Of a stretch of 64,000 nucleotides of DNA, positions 1-11,023 are shown in pieces; positions within the stretch are counted from its first letter, which is position 1; each line of letters begins with the position of its first letter. A program made the position numbers and the translations under genes. The notes under the pieces are model-generated. The model worked only from the letters and a program-made list of their open reading frames with translations. It had not been told where the DNA came from and did not search any database. The stretch comes from Alopecurus myosuroides (taxonomy: Eukaryota; Streptophyta; Magnoliopsida; Poales; Poaceae), in NCBI GenBank assembly GCA_028641055.1, contig CM054062.1:186495958-186559957 (forward strand), in the 5' to 3' direction.

Positions 1-664
1 ATCTAGCGTAAGAGAGGAGGAAGCGGATGAAGACTAGCCTCATCGTCATCTTGCTCATCATTGTTGTGTTCCTGTTATATGTCATCGTTGTTTAGATGAC
101 TATTTTCTATCTTAATATAGCGACTCGATCGACACATACCGGTCGTAATGTGATCGTACTAACTTGGTGACTCATGGTGGACACTTATCTATTTCGGTCG
201 TAATGTGATGAAATTTGTGAACTCGTGGTCGTAATGGATTGGTCACTTCTCTATTTTGTACTGCTTATGTATGTATGCTCATGCAAACTGTATATTTTAC
301 AATGTTTCAGCAACTGTATATGTACAAATACGAAATATCGTTGGGTAAAAATAAATCATACGGGAAATGTATTCATGTAGCACAAATCATAGTACCTATA
401 ACGCACATGTGCAGTTATCTACGGTTAATCCTAAAACGTACTGCGGCGAACATTACTTGTGGCGGACGACGTAGGTGCGCCACAGGTATCTCTTTACCCA
501 TGACACGCTAGCGCTGTTCGCCACACATATTATGCAGCGCATGTGGTGCACGGCCTTGTGCACCACGAGTAGGACTTACCAGTGGCGTGACACTGGCGGT
601 GCAGACGAGTTCGTCGCTGGAGGTCCAAATCTGTGCGCAATAGGTAGCATTTTTCCTACTAGTA
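1..664. mobile_element. Probable right end of a CACTA DNA transposon
   Basis: The stretch ends at 650-664 with TTTTTCCTACTAGTA. Its reverse complement, TACTAGTAGGAAAAA, differs in one base from the CACTAGTAGGAAAAA-type terminus of grass CACTA elements. Upstream (about 440-620) are repeated GTGCGCCAC/GTGCACCAC-like words in direct and inverted order, as in CACTA subterminal regions. Bases 120-240 carry repeats of CGGTCGTAATG. No transposase domain is visible, and the left end lies outside the window. Assignment to the superfamily is inference. Confidence 0.4.
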
Positions 665-854
665 CACTCTACACCCGTCGTAACGAAATGAACGGTGGAG
701 AAACCCGTGTAGCTCTCGTCTTCTAATGCTCATGCATCAACCGGAAGAATCTTCTTATAAGGAGATCCAACTTCTACTCAATTGACAATATAAGTCTAAA
801 TTTTTTATGCCACCTCTTACTCTTACTATGTATGAATGGGCCTATAAGAGTTTT

Positions 855-1134
855 GGGCTCCTTTGATTCATAGGATAGTAAAAGTGTAGGAATAGAAAAA
901 TCATAGGATTAAGATGACATGTCTTGTTAAATCCTATGGGAAGAAGAAGCATGTTTTATTGAGCGAAGGAATTTTTCCATGAGGTCCAACCTCATGTTAT
1001 TTTTCTATGAAGTTTATACTACAAAATTCCTATAGAAATTTATTCTATGTATCAAACGGATTCAAAGAAAAATAATTCTATATGACTTCTATCCTACACA
1101 AATCCTTTAGCATTTCTATGAATCAAAGGAACCC
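855..1134. mobile_element. MITE with 22-bp terminal inverted repeats
   Basis: The left end at 855-876 (GGGCTCCTTTGATTCATAGG...) matches the reverse complement of 1113-1134 at 19 of 22 positions. The 280-bp interior is AT-rich and has no coding capacity. The core word TTTGATTCATAG is present at both ends. I could not see a convincing target-site duplication, so the superfamily (Harbinger-, hAT- or Mutator-like) is open. It lies about 1 kb upstream of the kinase transcription start, a usual position for MITEs in grass promoters. Confidence 0.7.
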
Positions 1135-1255
1135 TTACAAATTACGGAATAAAAAATAGGCCAGGCCATTTAGGTTAAAATTCGAACAGACCTGCCCATC
1201 CTGATCGCTCACCAATATTAGCAATGCACACGTCAGATGGTGTCTGTGCCACGCT

Positions 1256-1435
1256 TCAGCTGTTTAGATCACACACGCACGGTCCCATATCGAAGCGGTC
1301 AGGATATTCACTGCTTTCAGCATTAGCTAAAGGTTGCAAAATTTCAATCGGTGGTTGTGTGATGGCTGCCTTTTGGTCCTCCTGTAGCCACTTTGCCAGC
1401 AACACAACCAAAAACAGTAAGGTGGGGGCCAGCAT
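1256..1435 (-). CDS. Small ORF (59 aa) with an N-terminal hydrophobic segment, unknown function
   Basis: The ORF starts with ATG at 1435-1433 and ends with TGA at 1258-1256. Residues 2-14 are strongly hydrophobic (LAPTLLFLVVLLA) and followed by KW, so a signal peptide or membrane anchor is plausible. The C-terminal part is polar and ends in a Cys-X-Cys motif (PCVCDLNS). It begins only 19 bases after the stop of the 122-codon ORF upstream on the same strand, a spacing more like viral or bacterial DNA than a plant gene. I do not recognise the protein. It could be chance ORF, a remnant exon, or foreign DNA. Confidence 0.25.
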   Translation of the reverse strand: MLAPTLLFLVVLLAKWLQEDQKAAITQPPIEILQPLANAESSEYPDRFDMGPCVCDLNS

Positions 1436-1454
1436 CTTAATTCCAATTTAATAC

Positions 1455-1823
1455 TTAACTATATATGTCCGGCTCTGAAGAAAATCCCATGCCAAAATAG
1501 CCCGTGAAGCTTTCGTCATCTCCACACGCAACGCAGACCGGTGAACAGTGCAGCTCGTCGCAAAAGATAGAATACTGATCGCACGCCAAACAGGTGGATT
1601 TTGTTTTCTGAAACAGGTCCAAACTGGCGCGGATATTATCTATGCACCCCTCGTGTAGATGTTGTATATAGTTCTTTATATGCGTCGTTAAGTTTTCTCT
1701 TTCAAAAAAAAGTTGACCAAGATCTCTGAAGATGCTCACCACAGGAGCAGGTTTCCACCTAGGATTTCTAGGGCACCCGGGATAATTCCGGGGCCTGGAA
1801 GACTCAAGTTGTTCCCATAGCAT
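1455..1823 (-). CDS. Small ORF (122 aa) with a Cys-rich zinc-binding-like segment, unknown function
   Basis: Minus-strand ORF from ATG at 1823 to TAA at 1457-1455. Residues about 84-108 contain a cluster CLAC-X6-C-X4-C-X3-CVAC, which looks like a RING-like or other zinc-binding fragment. The preceding part (about 35-80) could form helices (HIKNYIQHLHE..., RASLDLFQK). The first 25 residues are Pro/Arg-rich and may not be genuine, so an inner start is possible. The word TAAG overlaps the stop codon and recurs just before the next ORF's ATG. No plant family is recognised. The ORF lies about 340 bp upstream of the kinase transcription start and points away from it. Confidence 0.25.
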   Translation of the reverse strand: MLWEQLESSRPRNYPGCPRNPRWKPAPVVSIFRDLGQLFFERENLTTHIKNYIQHLHEGCIDNIRASLDLFQKTKSTCLACDQYSIFCDELHCSPVCVACGDDESFTGYFGMGFSSEPDIYS

Positions 1824-2049
1824 GTAGAGAGCTCTAGTAGCTATGATAAGGGCACAAGCTTATCCACATACGATGTTCTTTCTCAGTGGAGGAGAAAATA
1901 TCAGTAGTAGCAGCTAACTACTAGCAGTAGAAAAGTGAAGCAGCAGAATGAAGGAGACGAAACGAAACAGCGCTTGGGAACCGAAAGGGTTGGAGTCCAG
2001 GCGAACGTGAAGTGGCAAGGCAAACGTCGGCAAGGCAGGCCAGCTAACA

Positions 2050-2160
2050 AACTCACGTACGCCGCTCCTCCTCACGGCCATGTCCTTTTCTCGTGCGAGG
2101 TGTTGCGGTACGTGACACACACACACGCCACCACCCACCTCCTTATTTAGCACCACGCCT
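2050..2160 (+). promoter_or_regulatory. Core promoter of the CIPK gene with ACGT elements
   Basis: A TATA-like TTATTTAG lies at 2143-2150, followed within about 30 bases by C/T-rich 5'UTR sequence. Upstream are a GTACGTGAC element with the ABRE core ACGTG at 2110-2114 and an ACGT at 2054-2057. A short AC dinucleotide run separates them from the TATA-like box. ACGTG cores are binding sites for ABA-responsive bZIP factors, so stress or ABA regulation is plausible, but this is inference from short motifs. Confidence 0.45.
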
Positions 2161-3018
2161 CCCTCTTCCTCCTCTGCATCCTCCGCTCCCAGTTTCCTCT
2201 AATATTTCCGAGACCCTCGCTGCATCTGCTGCTGGTTAGCTCTGCCTACTGTCTGCTCGGCGAGTTGAAGGTAAGGCCCACCGCCTCCGCCTGAATCTGT
2301 CCCCACCCGCGGCTCTGCTACCTGCGAATTTTGAGTCTCGGGGATTTCCCTTTCTCATGAGAGATAGCCTTTTGAGATTTGAGAGAGGTAGAAGAGATCA
2401 GGCGCTGCGTTTGCTGTGTGCATTGCTAGCTCATTTCAGGCTCATTACCACCCATTTCTCTTTGCTCGTTTGAGCAATAGCACAATTTTTAAGCGAAAGG
2501 TAGAGGATTCTCCACCAAAAGGCAGGGCTAAGCGGTACATATCTGTAAACTGCTTTTTTTAGAAATGTTCTGTCATTTTGGTGTCTAGTAGAATCACAGC
2601 TTGTTCCTACGTGGCCTACATGTATGTACCTGCTTCGGAGTACTTTTACATGATTCTTGTTGTTGTTGTTGTATGTCGCACAGGTGTTTAATTAGTCTGG
2701 GATGATGCACCAGACTGTCTTTGCCACCTTTTTATGTATTAGTAAAGTCAAAGTGGGTTGAGTACTTTTGGAGTAGTCTGGTCATTTTATATTCCGATCT
2801 GGTGTTATCTAGTGTTCCTCAGATCTTCAGGATCTACACTATTTCGAACGTTCTTTCTTTTATACTTTGGGCAAAGACGATAAAGGCTGATTTATTCAAG
2901 AATATGTTTGACGTCTCTGAATGGCCAATTGTCAAGTTGATAATCCTGATTCATCTCGCAACTGCAGGTCGTTGAAGAACATTTTGAAGGTCCATAGTAA
3001 CCTTCGGTTGTTTCCAAG
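2160..3018 (+). other. 5' untranslated exon and 697-bp leader intron of the CIPK gene
   Basis: A CT-rich leader begins near 2160-2180. A good donor (GAAG|GTAAGG) at 2271 and an acceptor (CTGCAG|GTCG) ending at 2967 define an intron inside the 5'UTR. The remaining leader, 2968-3018, runs directly into the ATG at 3019. Both splice sites fit consensus. Leader introns are common in plant kinase genes and often raise expression. The exact transcription start is not determined. Confidence 0.6.
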
Positions 3019-6000
3019 ATGTATCGGGCTAAGAGAGCGGCATTGTCACCGAAGGTGAAGCGCCGTGTTGGAAAGTACGAGCTCGGCCGCACCATCGGCG
3101 AAGGAACCTTTGCAAAGGTCAGGTTCGCCAAGAACACTGAAACTATGGAGCCTGTTGCTATCAAGATCCTTGAAAAGGAGAAGGTTCAGAAGCTCAGATT
3201 GGTTGAACAGGTCCTTATCACACCATTCCCTCACAATACTTTGCATCTTCACATTACCTTTAACTCACCATATATATGATATCATAGATCAGATCACCAG
3301 ATGCACGTGGTCAAAAAATTAAAATATTCAGTCAAAGATACCGCAGTTTCGTAATTTCTAATGGTTAATATCCAATAACCAAGCCAGAAAAGGCTTATAT
3401 TTCTTACTTAAATGCTCACATGGACAGTTGCATCTTTGTGTCAAGGAGCTAACTGGAGAAACAAATTTCTAGCTTCCTTGGATGTTGCTGTGTCAGCATG
3501 GGAGCATAGGAAGGTGTATCTTCAGTTAAGAATGATTCTGTGTCTACGTATTTGCATGCCATCACACTATACAACATGGTGGTCTTCCAGCATGAAGTCA
3601 TATCATCAACTCAGTATGTTTTCACAGTATCCTATGCCGTTTCTAATTGATATCTGAACGTTTTGCAAATTGAATACATAGTTCAATGGCCTCGGTTCTT
3701 GCACTTTCAGCATGTGTCCCTTGTTGCACTACTGGGTGTCCATGTCATGAATTTTCGCTTCTGTTTAATCGAATTCACTATACTTCTCGTTGTTCTACCC
3801 ATGCAGTCCTCAAACAGACTTCTGTTATCCAAAAAAAAAAAGCATTGTTAAAACAGAAATGATCGTTTCCTCATATATGTTCCCATGTTGTGAATGCCTC
3901 CGAGTATCTGATACCTGTATGCTAATACTATCCTAAACTCTATGCAGATTAGGCGGGAAATTTGCACGATGAAGTTAATAAAGCATCCCAACGTTGTTCG
4001 ACTGCATGAGGTGAAGTTCAAAAACAAATCTATGCTTCAAGATTTATCGTTATACCCTACTAGATTTGTTTTTATTCATGCCTGCATTCTTAAATACCCT
4101 TTTGCTGACATTTTCATTTTATCTCAGGTCATGGGAAGCAAAGCAAGAATTTTCATTGTGCTTGAATACATTACTGGAGGAGAACTCTTTGAAACCATTG
4201 TAAGTGGCAATATATCACCCATTTACTTGAAGTTATTTAAGTTATATTGTGTTCTCCTAGGTTACTTATTCATGTTACAAGATCATGTTTTGATTTATTT
4301 TATTTGCTGTTATACACAGTATACCAACGGAAGGTTGAAAGAAGAGGAAGCACGCAAATACTTTCAGCAACTGATCAATGCCGTCGACTACTGCCACAGT
4401 AGGGGTGTGTATCATAGGGATTTGAAGGTAGAATATTATCTTCCGGGTCACGTGTTCATCTGTTAATTAATTATGCACACAAGTGCAGAAAGTGACCTAA
4501 TGATGTTTAACCTGCATTAACAGTTAGAGAATCTGTTGCTGGATGCTGCTGGAAACCTCAAAGTGTCTGATTTTGGTTTAAGTGCTTTAACTGAGCAAGT
4601 GAAGGTATCATTATATTAGTCCAAATAAATTTCTAATCGACCACACCAGTCTCTTGTGTTGATTCTCATATTCTACCGTTCTTGAACCCTACAGGACGGG
4701 TTGCTGCACACGACATGCGGGACTCCAAACTATGTTGCTCCTGAGGTGATGATCTTTGCTTGTCATCGTATAACCGTTTGCTCATTCCACCAGAACTATT
4801 TTCTAACATATATTTCTCGGTTTGATTTTTCTAGGTGATTGAGGATAGAGGTTATGATGGTGCAGCTGCAGACATCTGGTCTTGTGGGGTCATCCTTTTT
4901 ATTCTCCTTGCTGGGTTTTTACCTTTTGAGGAGGAAAACATCATCGCCCTTTATAAAAAGGTACTAGTTCTTTTCAGATGATATAAATTAAGTAAATAAT
5001 ATCCTAGATAATTTTTTAAGAGAAGCATCTTATATGTGATTATTTTTTATTTACTCCCTTTGGAATCACAGATCTCGGAGGCTCAGTTTACCTGTCCCTC
5101 TTGGTTTTCTGCTGGAGCTAAGAAGCTGATCAACAGAATTCTGGACCCTAACCCTACAACTGTAAGTGGCGTATAACTTAATGAACATAGTTGTTGAAAT
5201 GACTTAAGAATTATATTTCCAAAATGGAAGGATTCAGGTTGAGCTTTCCATTTTCTAATTAAAAAAAGCAGTACAAAAAAGTGATGTGCAAACAGTACTT
5301 AGACTGATCAGGCGATCACACACTAGGAATGAAATACCTGTAGTTTTTAATTGGACTTGCATTGAATCCTTTGCTACTTAGTACTGGATAGTTGCGGAAT
5401 CCCAACTTACCTGTCCTTTTGTTGTTGAATGTTGAACAGCGTATCACCATTGCTCAGATACTGGAAGACCCTTGGTTCAAGAAGGGATTTAAGCCACCTG
5501 TTTTTGATGATAAGTATGAAACTAGTTTTGATGATGTCTATGCTGCATTTGGAGACGCAGAGGTGAGTCAGTTGACGTGATATTGTCGTAGTACTTAAAA
5601 CTTTTGTGGCAGAAATAAGTTGATTAACTATATTCATGTATTACATTTATCAGGACCAACATGTGAAAGAGGAAACTGAACATAAGCCAACCTCAATGAA
5701 TGCATTTGAACTGATTTCATTGAACCAGGGACTGAATCTTGACAATTTTTTCGAGGCAAAGGAGGTGAGAACTCTGAAATAATTCTGCTACAGAGAGCCA
5801 TTATCTTCCTATGTTTGGTTTCCCGTATTCTATTTCCTGCTTGTTGCCTATGAATTTCTTTTTAGAAACTAAAATCTCATTGCAATTCATTTATTTTTGG
5901 CAGGAGCATAAAAGAGAGACAAGATTCACCTCGCAATGCCCTCCAAAAGAAATCATAACCAAGATTGCAGAAGCTGCAAGGCCGCTTGGATTCGATATTC

Positions 6001-6664
6001 AAAAGAAAAACTACAAGGTATTCATATTGCTTACTGTCTACATGAGTATTTTTCTTCTATTACAATTAAATCATCTGTACAAATGTTGGCATATATGTCG
6101 AATTTGGCAATAAATAAAGCCCTTGCTATCATATGTTAATATGTTATCCTTCAGTTCCTAAAAGGTTATGATTTTGTCATTTCCAGATGCGGATGGAGAA
6201 CCCGAAAGCAGGAAGGAAAGGCAATCTCAACGTTTCAACTGAGGTAAGGGAAAACACCACATAAACAAAATTATTTCCAACATGGAAGGAACCATACTCA
6301 TTCGTATTTTGGTGTGTGTCTAACCTTCAGGTATTTCAAGTAGCTCCATCCCTACATGTGGTTGAGCTGAAAAAGGCGAAGGGGGATACGCTGGAATTTC
6401 AAAAGGTACGAATCATGAGCACCATAGCATCCTTTTTCTAAGCAAATTATAATGCGAACTTAATAGACTTGATAGTAGCACTAGCAAACAATTGCAAATT
6501 AAGCAAGCACCTTTGGCCCAGATCAAAAAGTTCCATTGTTTATACAGCCGGCTTACCAAATTTATTCTACTATGCAACAGTTCTACAGAACTCTTTCGAC
6601 CCAGCTGAAGGACGTAGTCTGGAAGTGTGACGGCGAGACCGGAGACAACACCGCCGCAGCATGA
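3019..6664 (+). CDS. CIPK31: CBL-interacting serine/threonine protein kinase, CIPK3/CIPK31-type, intact, 14 coding exons
   Basis: Coding exons: 3019-3210, 3948-4010, 4128-4199, 4320-4427, 4524-4604, 4695-4745, 4835-4960, 5072-5161, 5440-5562, 5654-5764, 5904-6017, 6187-6243, 6331-6405, 6581-6664. All introns are GT-AG, and every exon is a multiple of three. The joined product is 448 aa, usual for CIPKs. Kinase domain about 20-274: glycine loop GEGTFAKV (27-34), VAIK with Lys49, HRD at 141-143, DFG at 161-163, APE at 187-189, activation loop 161-189 with Thr178 and Tyr185. The NAF/FISL motif that binds CBL calcium sensors is at 318-325 (NAFELISL). A PPI (phosphatase-interaction) region follows near 345-385. 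Such kinases are autoinhibited until Ca2+-CBL binds NAF, then phosphorylate ion transporters at membranes. The catalytic loop reads HRDLKLEN instead of the common HRDLKPEN, and Met43 replaces the usual Gly. From memory it is closest to rice CIPK31 (OsCK1); CIPK versus another family is not in doubt, the number is. Confidence 0.93.
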
Positions 6665-7029
6665 AGCAGAAGCTTGTTTCCCTTGTACATAGTTGGCCCG
6701 TGGTGACGAACTGGTCGGTGTTGGCTGCGGAAATCGGTTCTGCAAACAAAGTTCTTTGGTTCATTTTGTTGATGGATAGGCTCCGATGAGACAACAGGCG
6801 CGAGAAGCCTGCTGTGGAAGATCCTATGGCATCGTTAGTTTTCTTATTATTATTATGGTCCGGAAGCAGATTAAATCGAGAGGGAATAGGCGTATTGTTC
6901 TAAGATTGTATTATTGGTAGAGTACATGGGATAAGTGTTATTGGTTGAACTTGGTTTTGTACTATTATTAGGTAGCCGAGGAGATGCTGCATATCAGACT
7001 CTAAATAAGCTTCTGATCCTTATCTACTG

Positions 7030-7035
7030 AATAAA
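7030..7035 (+). terminator. Poly(A) signal candidate of the CIPK gene
   Basis: A canonical AATAAA lies 366 bases after the stop codon, in a T-rich 3'UTR (6665 to about 7060). It is the first good signal downstream of the CDS. The cleavage site is not determined. Confidence 0.5.
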
Positions 7036-7257
7036 GAAAGGGGTCGGCTACGACCTCTGGCCTTTGCCGGTTTAGCATGATAATTTACTACTGAGGCGAG
7101 TACGACCGAGCCAGCGAGGAAAAGCAAGTTAACCTTGTGACTTGTGAGCCGCGTCTGACAATGGCGCCATGCCTCCCGCCCTCCGCCTATGGTGCCAATA
7201 TCACAGTATGTATGGATCGCCTATACTACATGAAATTCTTTCATGAATAAAGGTGCA

Positions 7258-9010
7258 AAAAAAAGTTAGGATGTGATATTGAAATTGGATTTTGAGAAAG
7301 CTTATGATAAGAAATAGTGGAGGGTAGTACTCCGTGTATTAACATCAATAACACAAAGGGTAAAGACTTTGGTAGCCATAGAGGGGTGAGGCAGGGAGAT
7401 CCTTTCTCCACTTTCTTGTTCAATCTAACAGCCAAAGGACTGGCAAAATTAATTTTTCAAGCTCAAGAAGCTGGGTAGATAGTTGTCCTAGTTCCCCATT
7501 TGGTTGAGAAAAGAATTGCAATTTTTCAGTATGTTGATGATACAATCTTATTTGTGCAAGATGATTTGGATCAATTTAGACATCTAAAACTTATCCTTTA
7601 TATTTTTTAAGCCATGTCTGGCCTCAAGATCAATTTCCTTAAGAGTGAGATGTTGTTGGTCTTGAAAGACAATGAGAAATGCATATGCAGACATGCTTAA
7701 TTGTCAGACTGGAACTTGGCCAATGAAATATCTTGAAGTCCTTGTGTGTAGGCTTCATGTTTCAGACTTCATCTCTCTCAAAGAAAAACTAGCCAAATTA
7801 CTAGAAGGTTGGAAGGGAAACAATTCTTCTATTGGGGTTCAATCCTCCCTTAGTGGGGTCTCTACCTACACTATGTCCATGTATCTACTCCATGAAACAT
7901 GCATTGAGGAATTAACCAAGATCATGAGAAAGTTCTTTTGGCAAGGGAATGCTACAAAGAAAAGGTATTACCTGGTCAGGTGGCCCATCATTAATAAACC
8001 AGAAAAGAAAGTGGTTTGGGGATGAAGGACCTTAAGCTATTTAACATCAGCTTGTTATGCAAGTGGTGGTGGAGACTGAAAAGTGAGGATGGCATGTGGC
8101 AAAAACTAGTTAGAGCCAAATACAGAATTGCTCATGGTACCTGGAGGATCAAAAGGAAGCAGGGTGATTCTCCTGTCTGGAAAGACCTGATGAAAGCGAA
8201 ACATATATTCAGGGGAGAGTGATGGTGATTGGAGATGGAAAATCATCAGATTTTTGGCATAACAATTGATGTGGAACTGAACCTCTTTGCGTACAATTCC
8301 CTCAGCTGTTTGATGTTTGACAATAGCAGGAATTAACTGTGAGAGAGGCCTGGGACAGAAATTAGCAGTTCAGCTATAGAAGATAATTGGATCCTATGTT
8401 ACAAGATCAATTGATCCAGATGAGAAATTTGCTTACCATTGTTGCTATTGGGACAGATAATGACAGACCTAAATGGAAGTATACGAAATCTGGAAAATTC
8501 ACAGTGAAGTCTCTATCTAATAAACTCTCCTCTCATGCTATTGACAGATCATTTAGTCAACTCTGGAAAACCAAGATCCCTCTGAAGATCAAAATTTGGC
8601 TATGGCTAATCGTGCATAATGCCATTGCAACTAAAGATAACATGAAAAAAAGGAAATGGGTTGGGGACTTCTCTTGTCGTTTTTGTTCTGTTGATGAATC
8701 AATTTCTCATTTGTTTTTTCATTGCTCTGTTGCCACCTTCATGTGGAGTGTTGTTAGTACCGCTTTTGGTGTTGATAATAGACCTTCATGCTTCACCCCA
8801 CTACTTCTGGTGGATTCATAAGTATTTTCTAGTAGGATACAATCTCCATATTATTGGGATTGCTGTTTTTTGCTGGGCTGGAAAACCAGAAGCAATGCAT
8901 GTTTTGGCAGAACATTCATTTCGTTGCCGGTGGAACTAATCTGCTATATGTGTGTTTTCCTTTGATAATAGGCATGTTTGCAGTCTGAGGGTGATCGACA
9001 GTCTTTGGAA
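7258..9010 (+). pseudogene. Decayed LINE (non-LTR retrotransposon) reverse transcriptase
   Basis: Broken reading frames on the plus strand carry the order of a plant LINE RT: LDFEKAYD (about 7285), GVRQGDPFS (about 7387), a YVDDT version of the catalytic YADD box (about 7530), GLKINFLKSE (about 7620), GLGMKDLKLFN (about 8012). They end with a zf-RVT domain at about 8540-8760 (LWKTKIPLKIKIW..., CRFC...HLFFHC). Part of the early RT is deleted after the first motif. No endonuclease, poly(A) tail or target duplication is visible. Stops and frameshifts throughout show it is dead. It lies about 200 bp past the CIPK poly(A) signal and is the first transposon downstream of the gene. Confidence 0.8.
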
Positions 9011-9416
9011 TCAGGTGCTGATCAAATTTAGGAGGTAGCTACGCGAAGCTAGAGCAATGCACCAGATACTCGCCGCACCACTGGAGGCCACTGAGGCGGT
9101 TCTCTATATACCACTGAAGCAAAAAAAGGGAATGAAGGGGGTTAGACTAATGAAGTGACAGCCAATAGTTGAATCCTCCACGGGCTATGTATCTTAGCTC
9201 AAGAACTTGTTTGATCCTTAATGTTGGGTCGATGTCATGTTTTGGAGTTTGTCGTTGCGATTTACTTGTTGATGGCAGGTTAGGTAAAAAACTTGCAGTT
9301 TGTTTGCTGAATGGTTGTTTCTCCCTCCTCTGTAGGGATGTGTTGTCTTAAATCCTATCGACGAACTAGGAGTTGCTACTTCTTTGTTTTTCTTGGCTTC
9401 GCTTGTAAATATTCGT

Positions 9417-9589
9417 TGTGAATATTAGAGATGTATTCTTGGTATGTATACGGTATGGTGTACTACACCAACTGTATACATATCCCACCTGTAAAAGCCA
9501 CGTGAGGGGCTCTTCCTCACCTATATAAACACGTACCCGGTGACCCGAAAGGGTTACACCGTTCCACCCAAAGAAAATATTCGCTATCA
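9417..9589 (+). repeat. Copia 5' LTR (short, about 173 bp)
   Basis: The right end is set by ...CTATCA at 9584-9589 followed directly by the primer site. A TATA box (CTATATAAAC) lies at about 9520-9529. The left end is placed at TGTGAATATT (9417) as the most suitable TG; no 3' LTR survives for comparison, so the start is uncertain by up to about 100 bp. Confidence 0.45.
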
Positions 9590-9601
9590 TGGTATCAGGC
9601 C
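9590..9601 (+). other. Primer binding site, initiator-Met tRNA type
   Basis: TGGTATCAGGCC directly after the LTR end matches the common plant Copia primer site TGGTATCAGAGC at 10 of 12 positions. Confidence 0.75.
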
Positions 9602-9910
9602 TTCTTCTTCCAGTACGCTAGCTGCCGCCGCCGCCGTCGTGGTCTTCTGCCACCTCTGCCGCCGGTTCTCCCTACAACCACACCCCATCTCGATCTCAAG
9701 GACCTTCGCCCTCCCCTCCCAATCCCATTCCCACTTCTAGTTTGCCCTAAAAACCTACAAATCTCTCCACACCAAAAACCCTAGATCAGTTTTCCAGGAC
9801 CCGTGGTGGATCTCTTCTGATCGACCCCGACACGACATCGTCGCCTCTCTTCGCGACCACGACACGACATCGTCGCCTCTCTTCGCGAACACGACACCTT
9901 CCTACGACCA

Positions 9911-11023
9911 ATGGAGTCCTCCTCTACTCCACCGGCCCCTGCCTCCATCGGATCGCCGCCTTCGATCAAGCTCATGCGGGAAAACTTCATGTACTGGCAG
10001 ACTCAAGCTCTTCCCACCCTTCGAGGTGCGCGTGTTATGGGCTTGCTCGATGGAACCGACCGTTGTCTGTCAGAATTCATTGAAGTTGATTATGAGAATC
10101 ACAAGAAGGTATCCGTTCCCAACCCGGCATACGACGCTTGGATCACCAAGGACCAACTTGTTATTAGCTTCCTCGTCAACTCAATTGCCGAGGACGTTCT
10201 TCCGCACGTCTTTGGGCTCTCCACTGCGGCTGCGGTGTGGCGTGCTCTCAATGACCTATATTCTGCGCAGTCCAAGTCTCGTGTGTCTACCATCCGCGGT
10301 GCCCTCACGAACACGAAGAAAGGAGACATGACCGCTCAGGATTACATCACCAAGATGCGTGGTTTCGCCTCTCAGCTCGCTGCCGCCGGGAAACCGGTAG
10401 ACGATGATGAACTTTAGGACTATATTATGAATGGTCTTGACGGCTCCTTCAACAACTTGGTTGCTGCAGTAAACGTTGTTCCTTCGACGTCCCTCAATGA
10501 TATGTGCTCTCAGATTTTGTCCTGTGAAACTCGTGGCAACATGCTCCAAAACACCGGCCAAAATTCTGCTGGATCGTTTGTTTCGTCGGTTAACGTGGTT
10601 GCGAGGCACCCGAACTCTTATGGGGGAGGGTCCGCTCGCCCACAGCCTACACCACCGATCTACCCTGCTCCACCGATGCCCTACACCCCACATCTGATGT
10701 CATACATCCCACCGCACCATGCCTATGCCTCACCACCACCACCATATACTCCACCTCCTTACAATCCGCACCCCTACCAGCAGCCCTACAACACCTATCA
10801 ACCCATGCCACCCCCATATCCACCTCCAGCTTACACTATGCCACACCCACCATATCGCCCTCCCCGTCCCCAACAACCACCACCACCGACACAGCCACGT
10901 CAGGATCAGCAGCGCCCTCAAGGGCGTCGTCAGAAGGGGGGGCAAAAAGGATCGTGTGGCATCTCCCTGGCAGGATGGGGTCTACTGTCAGATATGCAAA
11001 AAGGAGGGACACTCTGCAGGTGA
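9911..11023 (+). pseudogene. Copia gag polyprotein, interrupted
   Basis: Starts at ATG 9911 after a C-rich leader. Residues 1-168 match the Copia gag family (NFMYWQTQALPTLRG near the start; VWRALNDLYSAQSKSR; later AQDYITKMRGFASQLAAAG). A TAG at 10415-10417 interrupts the frame, and the same frame continues (DYIMNGLDGSFNNLV...) to a Pro/Tyr-rich stretch at about 10650-10900. A frameshift near 10930-10980 moves the zinc knuckle into another frame. The capsid-like protein would package element RNA. One nonsense codon plus one frameshift make it non-functional. Confidence 0.85.

Noticed and set aside
3942..4466. 174-codon single ORF in the kinase gene
   Set aside because: It reads through two introns. 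GT-AG sites and homology show three separate exons here.
9590..9601. tRNA-like words at primer sites (also 22695, 33271, 56716)
   Set aside because: They are 12-18-base matches to tRNA 3' ends used as retroelement primers, not tRNA genes.
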